Under the pieces are notes generated by a model that did not search any database, was not told the origin of the DNA, and worked only from the letters and a program-made list of their open reading frames with translations. 64,000 nt of DNA from Eubacterium sp. 1001713B170207_170306_E7 (GTDB lineage Bacteria; Bacillota; Clostridia; Eubacteriales; Eubacteriaceae): positions 124,001-188,000 of the forward strand of contig NZ_JADMVE010000005.1 in assembly GCF_015547515.1 (NCBI RefSeq), in the 5' to 3' direction. The position numbers were made by a program, and so were the translations under genes. Below are positions 17,244 to 24,840 of this stretch, piece by piece. Numbering within the stretch: the first letter of the stretch is position 1; the number at the start of each line of letters is the position of its first letter.

Positions 17244-18453
17244 TGTGCCGCCTGTAAATAATCACAGCCAGTATGATGCTGATGACCGAAAAACTGATCA
17301 TCCAGATAAATATTTTGTTGAAACCCGCCACCGGGTCCGCGTCAATCCATGAGCCCATGATGGTGGTCATGAAGGCCTCCGGCGCATAGGCGATAAAGGA
17401 AATGATGCCTGTGGCGGCCGCAGTCAGCTCAAGGGGAATCCCACCCTCGCCCATGACAGAGTAATAAACGGATTTAACCGTAAAGTACAGAAAGGACATG
17501 ACCATGGTAATGACAATGGCCACGGTCACCAGACTGCTGCTGAAAATTAAAAGCGCGGCGCACACGATGATGCCGCCCAGAAGCCCGCTGATAAAGATGG
17601 CCCTGGATTTTGCCCTGTCTGCCAGTATGCCGCCCAGCACACCGGCCGCGATAACAATGACATAGCTTCTGAAGATCGCCAGCCCGCTGGATACAGAGGC
17701 CGATACGCCCAGCACCTGCGTGGTGTATGTACCCAGGTAGTTGGTCCCGGTATTGATCACGCAAAAGCAGCTGAACAGAAAGAAGGCGACCAGCCACGTC
17801 CCGGGGAGCCTGAGGGCTTTTACAATGTTTTTCATCCCTTTTTCCTGAGGACCGTTCTGTTTAACGGCTTTGTTCTCCGTTTTGGGTAAAAAGACCAGGC
17901 TCAAAGCTGCGAAGAGCACATATAACCCAACCGAAATCCACAGGAGCACCTGCATCCCTCCCACACTGTCCACAAAAAGGCCCAGCATCCAGAGAAACAC
18001 AAAGCCGGTTACCGCGCTGACCACACCGCGCATGGCCTCGCTGACGCCAAAGAGCTTGCCCTGCTCCTCCTCTGTGCCCAGATGGCGTACAAAGCAGATA
18101 TAGGGCGACCAGAGCGTGGCTGTGGTAAAGAAGCCGTACAGCACATAGAGGACCACCAGTATGTTATAGCCCGGAAAAGTAGACTGCCAGAAGGTCAGCC
18201 CTGCCATGGCTAAAAACGAGATGGCCAGCAGAATGCGCGCACTGAAACGGTCGGCCAGGTAACCGCTGACCGGATAACAGAACAGCGCGACCAGGCCGTA
18301 GATCGAGCCGAGGGTGCCCAGCTGCAGATTGGTCAGATTAAAGCCGTCCAGCATCTGGTCGTAGAAGAAAAAGCGGAGGTAGGGGATAAAATAAATAATC
18401 CCCACCATCACACTGATCAACACCAAAAGAAAATTACGTTTTCCCTTACTCAT
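17224..18453 (-). CDS. MFS transporter linked to an MttB-family gene
   Basis: A 409-residue major facilitator protein with about twelve helices. LRFFFYDQM near residue 26 places it in the same subfamily as the MFS proteins at 3610-4878 and 10341-11675. AAGGGGGATG precedes the ATG. It follows the MttB-family gene by 10 bases and forms a two-gene unit with it. Likely role: uptake of the methylated substrate of that enzyme. Its stop codon shares CTAG with the convergent sigma-54 activator. Confidence 0.8.
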   Translation of the reverse strand: MSKGKRNFLLVLISVMVGIIYFIPYLRFFFYDQMLDGFNLTNLQLGTLGSIYGLVALFCYPVSGYLADRFSARILLAISFLAMAGLTFWQSTFPGYNILVVLYVLYGFFTTATLWSPYICFVRHLGTEEEQGKLFGVSEAMRGVVSAVTGFVFLWMLGLFVDSVGGMQVLLWISVGLYVLFAALSLVFLPKTENKAVKQNGPQEKGMKNIVKALRLPGTWLVAFFLFSCFCVINTGTNYLGTYTTQVLGVSASVSSGLAIFRSYVIVIAAGVLGGILADRAKSRAIFISGLLGGIIVCAALLIFSSSLVTVAIVITMVMSFLYFTVKSVYYSVMGEGGIPLELTAAATGIISFIAYAPEAFMTTIMGSWIDADPVAGFNKIFIWMISFSVISIILAVIIYRRHKKAESI

Positions 18454-18463
18454 AACATCCCCC

Positions 18464-19894
18464 TTAAATCTGGTCCCGGTAAGCTTCCGGCAAATACGGC
18501 CTCAGCAGCGCTTCCTGCTCTTTTGTGATTTCCGGCGCCCGGTAGGCCTCAATTCTCTCCCGCACCTTTTTGCCCACATTTTCCTTCAGTCCGGCCCGGC
18601 CCTTATTCTGCCAGTCGTTGGCGTCCGCCTTGTTCAGGTACTGGGTGAGATAAAATTCCTCACGGTACATTTTCGGCGTTCTGCCCGACAGGAAACTGCC
18701 CCTTGGCCCGGTTTTCTCAATTTCTTTAAAGCAGATTTTCTTATCGGTTACGTCAATGCCCCGGTGAATCCGTTCGGCATAGGCAAAGATTTCCTCGTCC
18801 ATCAGCATTTTTTCAAAGCTGACGATATTGTATGTCCCCAGACAGCCTGTGCTGTGAAGGATCATATCCGGCTCTGCCTCCACGGTCGCCTCTGTCATCA
18901 TCATGGATTCCATGCCTGCCTGGAAATCGAGGTCCTTGGCGTCGCTGATGGCGCCGCCGGCCCGGAAGGGCACATGATAATAATCGGCCAGAGCCGCTGT
19001 GCCGTAAATCATCAGCGCGGCCTCTGGATTTCCCATGCTCAGCTGAATGGTTCTCAAATCCGTTGAGCCGGACACATTGGCGTAAATCATCGGTGTTCCG
19101 GGCTTTAAGAGCTGGGTAAAAACAAAACCCGCCAGAATCTCCGCATTCACCATGGTCAGAATCGAGGCGATTGACGGCGGAGCTGTTAAAACCGGCATCA
19201 CACAGGATGCCAGCCAGACTCCTTGATTTTCGCTGCAGGTACCGATGATCCGCTCAATGGGGGCATGGTCATAGCAGAGCGGTGAAAGGGGATTGATCCC
19301 CACCGAGGCCAGACATTTGTCCTCAACGCCCTCAAACCGCTTCATCAGGCGGATACCCCCGGCCATGGCCTCCCGCAGGCTGCCCTTTTCCGCCGAGGTG
19401 TCCGGAATGGCAAAGGGGAAGGGTTTGTTGGAATATTTCATGAGCATCGCCAGGTAAGAATAGCGCTTTACATCATCGGAGAAGCCTTCCGTTTCTGTAA
19501 AAAAATTAACGTGGTTGCAGTCGAGCAGCGGACTGGTATCAATGAGCTTAAACAGGTCGATAATATCCTGATTGAGTATCTTGCGGATATTGCCGTGATC
19601 TTCGATAAAAGCCGGACAGCCCACCGGCAGCTTGACCATGCTGCCGCCGCCGACCGCCACAGTTCCCCTGCCAGAGTACAGCGTAAAGGTCTCCGGAACC
19701 GTCGACAAAGCCGCGCGCACATCCTTCTCACCCATATAGACAACATCACCCTCGACCCGGATGCCGTGTCTCCTGAAAATTTCCAGAGCTTCCTCATGCT
19801 CGAACTTAACCCCGACGTTTTCAAGAATACGAATGGTATTCTCATGAATTAATTCAACGTCCTCTTTTGCAATAAACTGTTCATATTTTTTCAT
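18464..19894 (-). CDS. MttB-family corrinoid-dependent methyltransferase (non-pyrrolysine)
   Basis: A 476-residue MttB-superfamily protein. The core has RAGGAISDAKDLDFQAGMES, and the C-terminal part KTGPRGSFLSGRTPKMYREE. It resembles the paralog at 4891-6330 more than the other two (shared IHEN..ILE(N/T)VG start, GCLG.(Y/F)N and GRTPKM.REEF). There is no in-frame UAG. TTGGGAGGAATAAG precedes the ATG at 19894. It is the first gene of a two-gene unit with an MFS transporter behind a sigma-54 promoter. By family it demethylates a quaternary amine; substrate and corrinoid partner are not shown by the sequence. Confidence 0.87.
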   Translation of the reverse strand: MKKYEQFIAKEDVELIHENTIRILENVGVKFEHEEALEIFRRHGIRVEGDVVYMGEKDVRAALSTVPETFTLYSGRGTVAVGGGSMVKLPVGCPAFIEDHGNIRKILNQDIIDLFKLIDTSPLLDCNHVNFFTETEGFSDDVKRYSYLAMLMKYSNKPFPFAIPDTSAEKGSLREAMAGGIRLMKRFEGVEDKCLASVGINPLSPLCYDHAPIERIIGTCSENQGVWLASCVMPVLTAPPSIASILTMVNAEILAGFVFTQLLKPGTPMIYANVSGSTDLRTIQLSMGNPEAALMIYGTAALADYYHVPFRAGGAISDAKDLDFQAGMESMMMTEATVEAEPDMILHSTGCLGTYNIVSFEKMLMDEEIFAYAERIHRGIDVTDKKICFKEIEKTGPRGSFLSGRTPKMYREEFYLTQYLNKADANDWQNKGRAGLKENVGKKVRERIEAYRAPEITKEQEALLRPYLPEAYRDQI

Positions 19895-19942
19895 CTTATT
19901 CCTCCCAAATGCAGCAGCATTAAATCTTGATCTTTAGTAAAT

Positions 19943-19958
19943 GCAATTTTTATGCCAA
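19943..19958 (-). promoter_or_regulatory. sigma-54 promoter of the mttB-MFS pair
   Basis: On the minus strand: TTGGCAT, AAAAA, TTGC (19958 down to 19943). GG and GC are correctly spaced; only the last base of TGGCAC differs. It lies about 50 bases upstream of the mttB start. Confidence 0.75.
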
Positions 19959-20248
19959 AAATATACCGTAAATAATGGGACTTACCGCTTTAAAACACCG
20001 TAATTTTATTTTTTTACTTGGTTTTTCTTTTATTTTTGTTCAAAATATTGACATTGTCATAAAAAGCAACAAATCTAAAAACTCTGTTTTTAACGAAAAT
20101 TTAACTATATAGAGAAAGGCTGTCCAAAATAATGACGCTTCTTAAAATTTTATTTTAAAAACAGCCGCAAGGGATAATATTTATCTTTAAAATCAAAAAA
20201 ACACTTGCTTAAATTAGAGTAAATATTTGTCCACTCCAATGGATTTCG
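19959..20248. other. AT-rich gap between the sigma-54 promoter and the lysis-like cassette
   Basis: This is the bulk of the 438-base gene-free stretch 19895-20332. No open frame here looks real. It contains a small perfect inverted repeat, TGACA-T-TGTCA (20049-20059), about 100 bases upstream of the sigma-54 promoter, which could be an activator site. Otherwise it is low-complexity AT-rich sequence. Confidence 0.5.
20049..20059. promoter_or_regulatory. short palindrome, possible activator site
   Basis: TGACA, one base, TGTCA, located 90-115 bases upstream of the sigma-54 promoter at 19943-19958. It is short and could occur by chance. Confidence 0.3.
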
Positions 20249-20277
20249 TTGACATTTCCTCTTGATAAGCGTATGAT
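20249..20277 (+). promoter_or_regulatory. sigma-A promoter of the sigma-region-4-like gene
   Basis: TTGACA (20249-20254), 17 bases, TATGAT (20272-20277), 55 bases before the start codon. Confidence 0.72.
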
Positions 20278-20332
20278 TATTTTAAAAGAACATATGTTTT
20301 AAAAAGAAAGTTTATTCGAAAGGTGGGAGTCT

Positions 20333-20740
20333 ATGTCATTATTAGAAAAAGACGACACGGTTATCAGCTTAAAGGCCGAGCTGACCATTATCCAGGAGGA
20401 GATTATCCGTCTTGCTCAGCTAGAAGAAAAATGGCTGCGTTTGTCTGAAAAAACACCCTATACCAGGGTCGAAAGAAAAAAACAAATCCTCAAACAGCTA
20501 ACGCTTATCCGCGAGGCTATTGATGAACAGCGCCGCCAGGAGCGTTTACTTGAAAAAAGCCTTAAAATTATTCTTGAGGCCATCCCCAAGCTTAAAAACA
20601 TTCAGAAAAAAGTATTTTACATGCAGCGCTATACCGGAAAATCGCTGGTACAGATCGCCGAGGAGCTCGAGTATGACTATGATTATATCCGCCATGTCGC
20701 TGCAAAAGCAAATCAGGTGATGAAACGTCCGATCAGATAA
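20333..20740 (+). CDS. small sigma-70-region-4-like / ArpU-type regulator
   Basis: A 135-residue protein. The first 85 residues are charged and helical, probably coiled coil (IIQEEIIRLAQLEEKWLRLS). Residues about 85-130 look like a sigma-70 region 4 helix-turn-helix (KKVFYMQRYTGKSLVQIAEE, then DYIRHVAAKANQVMK). This layout is common in phage late regulators of the ArpU/DUF1492 type and in small sigma-like activators. A GAAAGGTGGGAG ribosome site precedes the ATG. It has its own promoter and terminator and lies just ahead of the holin-endopeptidase genes, so it may switch them on. Regulation is inferred from position. Confidence 0.65.
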   Translation: MSLLEKDDTVISLKAELTIIQEEIIRLAQLEEKWLRLSEKTPYTRVERKKQILKQLTLIREAIDEQRRQERLLEKSLKIILEAIPKLKNIQKKVFYMQRYTGKSLVQIAEELEYDYDYIRHVAAKANQVMKRPIR

Positions 20741-20761
20741 TCAAATGCTCCCACTCGCCCC

Positions 20762-20781
20762 AAAGAGCCGAAAGGCTCTTT
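20762..20781 (+). terminator. intrinsic terminator
   Basis: AAAGAGCC, GAAA tetraloop, GGCTCTTT, followed by TCTTTT. It closes the regulator transcript. Confidence 0.8.
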
Positions 20782-20832
20782 TCTTTTAGCCAAACGCAGC
20801 ACAAAGTGCGCACAGCCAGCCTGCAGACACAG

Positions 20833-20841
20833 TGCTATAAT
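20833..20841 (+). promoter_or_regulatory. extended -10 promoter of the holin-endopeptidase genes
   Basis: TGCTATAAT, an extended -10 element with no convincing -35 (20833-20841). A promoter lacking a -35 would suit an activator such as the region-4-like protein encoded upstream. Confidence 0.5.
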
Positions 20842-20918
20842 GTTCTTATCGAAAGCATAGCTGTTATCGCGATACAACAACATCAGTAGCCTTCGATAGA
20901 AAGGTGGTGATAATCGGA

Positions 20919-21206
20919 ATGAACTTAAAGATTCGATTAAAGAACAAAGCCTTCTGGATTGCCTGTATCGGCCTGATCGTTTTGATCCTGCAGTACGCTC
21001 AGGGATTTATCTCAACGGATTTTAACGTGCCTTTAATCGAAAAGATTTTAAACGCAGTTGTCATCTGTGCCGTTGCAATGGGCGTGATTGTCGATCCGAC
21101 AACCCCCAGCATCAGCGATTCAGAACAGGTATTAAAAAAGAAAGACAAAAGGAAGGAGGTAAAAAATAATGGAGATGACCTTAACACAGGTTCAGGAAGC
21201 CCTTAA
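20919..21206 (+). CDS. phage holin of the LC3 family
   Basis: A 95-residue membrane protein. LC3-holin features are clear: an N-terminal KIRLKNKAFWIA, two hydrophobic segments (about residues 12-30 and 40-62), and a VIVDPTTPSISDSE motif followed by a lysine-rich tail. Holins of this family open the cell membrane to let endolysin reach the wall. The ATG at 20919 is chosen because AGGTGGTGAT, nearly the full anti-anti-SD match, ends seven bases before it; GTG codons at 20904/20907 are also in frame. Its 3' end overlaps the endopeptidase gene by 38 bases. Confidence 0.88.
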   Translation: MNLKIRLKNKAFWIACIGLIVLILQYAQGFISTDFNVPLIEKILNAVVICAVAMGVIVDPTTPSISDSEQVLKKKDKRKEVKNNGDDLNTGSGSP

Positions 21207-21903
21207 GCTCTGCAACTACGCGCCGGGGACGGTCGATGGCTATGATGGCCCCGAAACCCAGGCGGCGGTGAGACGGGCCCAGGAAGGCTATGGCATCGAG
21301 GCTGACGGCATTGCCGGTCCGGTGACAAAAGACCATCTGTCCGGGCAGGTACGCGGCATACAGGCGCAGTTAAACGCAAAAGGCTGCGGCTGCCCGGTGG
21401 ATGGTCTTCCAGGCCCCTTAACCGATGCGGCCGTCAAAGCATTGCAGGTCGATTTTGGACTCGCAGCAGACGGCATCGTCGGCTATAACACTGAAGCCGC
21501 CCTGTTTGACTATGCCGCAGGCGATCCGGCGCCGGCTTTTGATCCACAGGAACAGGTAACCGAGCATTTTAATATGCAGGAGTTTAAATGTGAGTGCGGC
21601 GGCAAATACTGCGATGGGTTTCCAGTCCCGATGAACCGGACGCTCATCGAAAAACTGGAGCAGGTTCGGAGAGACCTGGGGATTCCCCTGGTCGTTACCT
21701 CTGGCGTAAGGTGTGAAATCCTCAACGCAGAAGTCGGCGGCGTGCCGGATTCCTACCATAAACTGGGACGGGCAGCGGATATTGCCGTCTATGCCGCCAA
21801 TGGCTATACCGTCGATGCGGTGGCAGACGCGGGTGAGTGGTATGGCCTGAAGACCATCCGCTATTATGACAGAAGCTTTGTGCATTTTCAGTGGAATGAT
21901 TAA
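21169..21903 (+). CDS. endolysin-like protein: two peptidoglycan-binding repeats plus M15 peptidase
   Basis: A 244-residue wall hydrolase without a signal peptide. Residues about 3-110 hold two PG_binding_1-type repeats (APGTVDGYDGPETQAAV and CPVDGLPGPLTDAAVKALQ). Residues about 128-244 form a peptidase M15A (D-Ala-D-Ala carboxypeptidase/VanY-like) domain. Zinc ligands are visible in SYHKLGRAADI (His and Asp) and FVHFQW (His). The lack of a signal peptide and the overlap with the holin gene fit holin-dependent release. AAGGAGGT precedes the ATG at 21169. It cuts peptide bonds in peptidoglycan stems by family. Confidence 0.87.
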   Translation: MEMTLTQVQEALKLCNYAPGTVDGYDGPETQAAVRRAQEGYGIEADGIAGPVTKDHLSGQVRGIQAQLNAKGCGCPVDGLPGPLTDAAVKALQVDFGLAADGIVGYNTEAALFDYAAGDPAPAFDPQEQVTEHFNMQEFKCECGGKYCDGFPVPMNRTLIEKLEQVRRDLGIPLVVTSGVRCEILNAEVGGVPDSYHKLGRAADIAVYAANGYTVDAVADAGEWYGLKTIRYYDRSFVHFQWND

Positions 21904-22014
21904 AAACACACAAACTGCACACAGACAAAGAAGAGAAACTCGGCTAAAATAGTATTATAAAAGCGCCCGACGCTGCATAAGGCCAAAAACTAAAGCAGAG
22001 GACCGGTCCTTCTT

Positions 22015-22041
22015 AAACCGGCAGGTGCACATTGCCGGTTT
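22015..22041 (+). other. hairpin in the leader of the DUF1906 gene
   Basis: AAACCGGCA (22015-22023) pairs perfectly with TGCCGGTTT (22033-22041) around a 9-base loop. No T-run follows, so it is not a simple terminator; it could stabilise the leader or hide a control site. Confidence 0.45.
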
Positions 22042-22080
22042 ACTAAAAAACAAATAAAAAAAGAAAGAAGGATTTATATT

Positions 22081-24219
22081 ATGGATCAAAAAGTATTAAT
22101 GACGCAGAAATGGTTAAATGCAACCTATAAAAATTTAAATGGTTATATCTCATGTACAGAAGATGGTCAAACAGGGAATGGCACGGTGGCATCTTTAATT
22201 TCAGCTCTGCAAATTGAAATTGGCGTCTCTACACCAACCGGTGAGTTTGGCCCAATGACCGCAGAGCTTTGTCCAACCGTCCAAAGTGGCGCGAAAGGCC
22301 ATATTGTCAATATTATTCAGGGCGGGTTGTGGTGTAAGGGGTTCTCTTCCCAAGATCTGACTCAGGATTTTGACAATACTACCGTTTCTGGTGTAAACCA
22401 ATTTAAAATGGCAGCTGGTCTTACCGCTGACGGGAAAGTGGATGCAAAAACTATGAAAGGCTTATTATCCACAGATGCTGTCGTTTTAATTTCAGGCGGT
22501 GACAGCCGCATTCGAGCCATTCAGCAGGCACTTAACAATAAATACAGTGCTTACTTCTGGATGGACTTGAATATCTGTCCTTGTGATGGGGTCTATGGCA
22601 GAAACACCTGCAACGCGCTGCTCTATGCATTTCAGAAAGAAGTAGGCATTGATGCGCCAAACGGTGTATTCGGCCCTGGCACAGCACAAGGCGCGAATGA
22701 CCATAACGTTGCGTTAAACAGCAAACAGACCGCTTTAGTTTACCTGCTTCAATATATGCTCTATGTCAATGGATTTAACCCAGGCTCTTTTAATGGTATT
22801 TTTGATACCAGTGTTGAAAATGCTGTGATCAATTTCCAGAGCCTCATGGCACTGGAGGCCGATGGCTGGGTTGGATTGTCAACCTGGGCGGCTCTGCTGA
22901 TCAGCAAGGGAAATGTAGATCGCAGCTGCAATGCCTGTGATTGTACAGACCGCATCACAAACCAGCGTGCTCAGTATCTAAAAAGTATTGGGATTAACTA
23001 TGTTGGAAGATATATTACAGGTTATTGGGCTGTATCCATTTCAGAAATCAGTTTAATTCTGGAAGCTGGAATGAAGTTTGTTCCTATCTTTGAACGATCC
23101 GGGAATGATTTATCCGGGAACATGGATGTTACCGATGCGAGCTACTTTACCCATGAACAGGGACGACAGGACGCTTTATATGCTGCATCAACGGCCCAAG
23201 AGTTAGGTCTTCCCGAGAATACAACAATTTACTTTGCTGTCGATTTTGATGCTTATGATTTTGAGGTAGACAGCAATATTCTCGAATATTTCAGAGCACT
23301 TTCAGTATATTTACTCCATTACAATGTGGGAATTTATGGACCGCGTAATGTCTGCACTCGAGTCTCAAATGCAGGTTATGCCCAAACAAGCTATGTCGCG
23401 GATATGTCAACAGGCTTTTCAGGTAATATTGGTGTACGTATTCCAAGTAATTGGGCCTTTGATCAATTTTATGAAACAAGCTATGGCTCTGGTGATTCGC
23501 AAATTAATATTGATAAGGTAATGGCTTCAGGACAGGATACCGGGGTTTCATCTCTTACTATACCCAATGTCGCTAAAGGACTTTGTAATGAAATGCTTAA
23601 AATTCTACACATTGATCCAAGTATTGGCTGGAATTGGAATCAGAAAACCACTATTCCTGGGCCGTTCATTGATATTGAATACAAGTTCGGTCTGAGTGGT
23701 TCATTTACGCCAATGGTAGACACCAGTACCATTCCTTCAAGTGATAAAGCCACAATTACTATTAACAACGGCGAATTTGAAAAAGGAGACATTACTACCG
23801 CAGAAAAAATTTTAGATACTTTAACAGCGACCAATAAAGCTATCATCAATGCTTCTGGAGGTATTCAAACATCCGTTGCTTTTGCCAACAGTATTAATCA
23901 TGGTACGCTTACCATTTCATTTTCAACCGTTGATGGATTCCCAACATTTAATATTCAGGTAAAACAGTTAGTCTACAGTACATCCGTTGAAAACAGAAAT
24001 GTTTATTTCGAAATTTCCTTTAAAATGAAAGGACAACCGGATTATCAACAGGATCTTGATAATATTGTTGCAAATCATAGAGCACTTTTATATACAGGTG
24101 GGATTGTTTTAGCGATAATACTTCTGATAGCCGCTGTTCCAACGGGCGGTCTTACTGCATCTACTGGTGCAGCTTTAATGATTGCTGTCCTGCTGGCCAT
24201 CAATACATATAATAACTAA
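22081..24219 (+). CDS. large peptidoglycan-binding / DUF1906 (glycoside-hydrolase-like) protein with C-terminal membrane anchor
   Basis: A 712-residue protein with no N-terminal signal peptide. Residues about 1-285 contain three or four degenerate peptidoglycan-binding repeats (for example KMAAGLTADGKVDAKTM and FQSLMALEADGWVGLSTW). Residues about 292-480 form a DUF1906/Rv2525c-like glycoside-hydrolase-type domain (QYLKSIGINYVGRYITGYW, IYFAVDFDAYD, VGIYGPRNVC). Residues about 490-660 are a beta-rich region I do not recognise. Residues about 668-707 are two short hydrophobic segments (GGIVLAIILLIAAVP, ALMIAVLLAINTY). It follows the endolysin by 177 bases. It may be the cargo released by the holin-endolysin pair, or a second lysin. 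The gene is more AT-rich than its surroundings. Confidence 0.72.
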   Translation: MDQKVLMTQKWLNATYKNLNGYISCTEDGQTGNGTVASLISALQIEIGVSTPTGEFGPMTAELCPTVQSGAKGHIVNIIQGGLWCKGFSSQDLTQDFDNTTVSGVNQFKMAAGLTADGKVDAKTMKGLLSTDAVVLISGGDSRIRAIQQALNNKYSAYFWMDLNICPCDGVYGRNTCNALLYAFQKEVGIDAPNGVFGPGTAQGANDHNVALNSKQTALVYLLQYMLYVNGFNPGSFNGIFDTSVENAVINFQSLMALEADGWVGLSTWAALLISKGNVDRSCNACDCTDRITNQRAQYLKSIGINYVGRYITGYWAVSISEISLILEAGMKFVPIFERSGNDLSGNMDVTDASYFTHEQGRQDALYAASTAQELGLPENTTIYFAVDFDAYDFEVDSNILEYFRALSVYLLHYNVGIYGPRNVCTRVSNAGYAQTSYVADMSTGFSGNIGVRIPSNWAFDQFYETSYGSGDSQINIDKVMASGQDTGVSSLTIPNVAKGLCNEMLKILHIDPSIGWNWNQKTTIPGPFIDIEYKFGLSGSFTPMVDTSTIPSSDKATITINNGEFEKGDITTAEKILDTLTATNKAIINASGGIQTSVAFANSINHGTLTISFSTVDGFPTFNIQVKQLVYSTSVENRNVYFEISFKMKGQPDYQQDLDNIVANHRALLYTGGIVLAIILLIAAVPTGGLTASTGAALMIAVLLAINTYNN

Positions 24220-24233
24220 TAAACGTCTCATAA

Positions 24234-24258
24234 AAAGCTCTCTTTTAAAGGGAGCTTT
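24234..24258 (+). terminator. weak hairpin between the DUF1906 and YcxB-like genes
   Basis: AAAGCTC (24234-24240) pairs with GAGCTTT (24252-24258) and is followed by CTTCTG, a poor T-tract. It may only attenuate. Confidence 0.4.
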
Positions 24259-24294
24259 CTTCTGATATAATATAAAAAATATAGGGAGGTCACC

Positions 24295-24819
24295 ATGGAA
24301 GCGCTATACATAAACGAGCCGCACTACACCAAGGCGGATACTGAAGAACTTCTGAAAAAAAATACCCTGGGTTTATCCAAAGACATGACAAACATAAAAA
24401 TCATGGGAGTGCTTATCGCCGGAATGGAAATAATCATTTTTCTTTTAAGCGGATTTAAAATTGATCTGATTTCACTCATCGGCTTAGCTGCACTGAGCCT
24501 TGTAGCACTCATTGAACTTTATGCATGCAACTATGACCGTTTTATCTTTTTTATGACAAAGCTAAAGGGCGCCAGACTAAGAAAAGTGAATAACGTTGAA
24601 GACGAACCCCCTGTATTTTTATTTTATGAAGATTACGCTGACTGTACTTTTATGAAGCATTTGGACTACAGCGAGCTCACTAATTTTAAAGAGGATGATC
24701 TTCATTTTGTTTTTTACTGCAAAAATATTTATTTTGTACTTCAAAAGAATGCTTTCACAAAGGGAACACCCGAAAATTTTAAAGAATTTTTTCTGAGTAA
24801 AACGGGCAGCACGCTTTAA
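24295..24819 (+). CDS. YcxB-like two-helix membrane protein
   Basis: A 174-residue protein with two hydrophobic segments at about residues 35-52 and 57-76, then a cytoplasmic C-terminal domain ending in FVLQKNAFTKGTPENFKEFF. That ending is characteristic of the YcxB-like family. GGGAGGTCACC precedes the ATG. It lies 75 bases after the DUF1906 gene in the same direction and has the same AT-rich character. Small two-helix proteins behind a large wall-acting protein are sometimes immunity proteins, which is a possibility here but has no direct support. Confidence 0.6.
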   Translation: MEALYINEPHYTKADTEELLKKNTLGLSKDMTNIKIMGVLIAGMEIIIFLLSGFKIDLISLIGLAALSLVALIELYACNYDRFIFFMTKLKGARLRKVNNVEDEPPVFLFYEDYADCTFMKHLDYSELTNFKEDDLHFVFYCKNIYFVLQKNAFTKGTPENFKEFFLSKTGSTL

Positions 24820-24840
24820 GAATAGGCCTGCAAACTTTTT

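Noticed and set aside
4891-19894. Pyrrolysine (in-frame UAG) in the MttB-family genes
   Set aside because: All four genes are open over the full family length (467-487 residues) without an internal UAG, so they belong to the non-pyrrolysine class.
20847-20898. TATCGAA...TTCGATA inverted repeat in the holin leader
   Set aside because: Seven-base arms 38 bases apart are too weak to call a regulatory structure.
22015-22041. Terminator ahead of the DUF1906 gene
   Set aside because: The stem is good but no T-run follows; listed only as a leader hairpin.
20249-24819. Prophage
   Set aside because: Only lysis-type genes are present; no integrase, terminase, portal, capsid, tail or attachment repeats are seen on either side.
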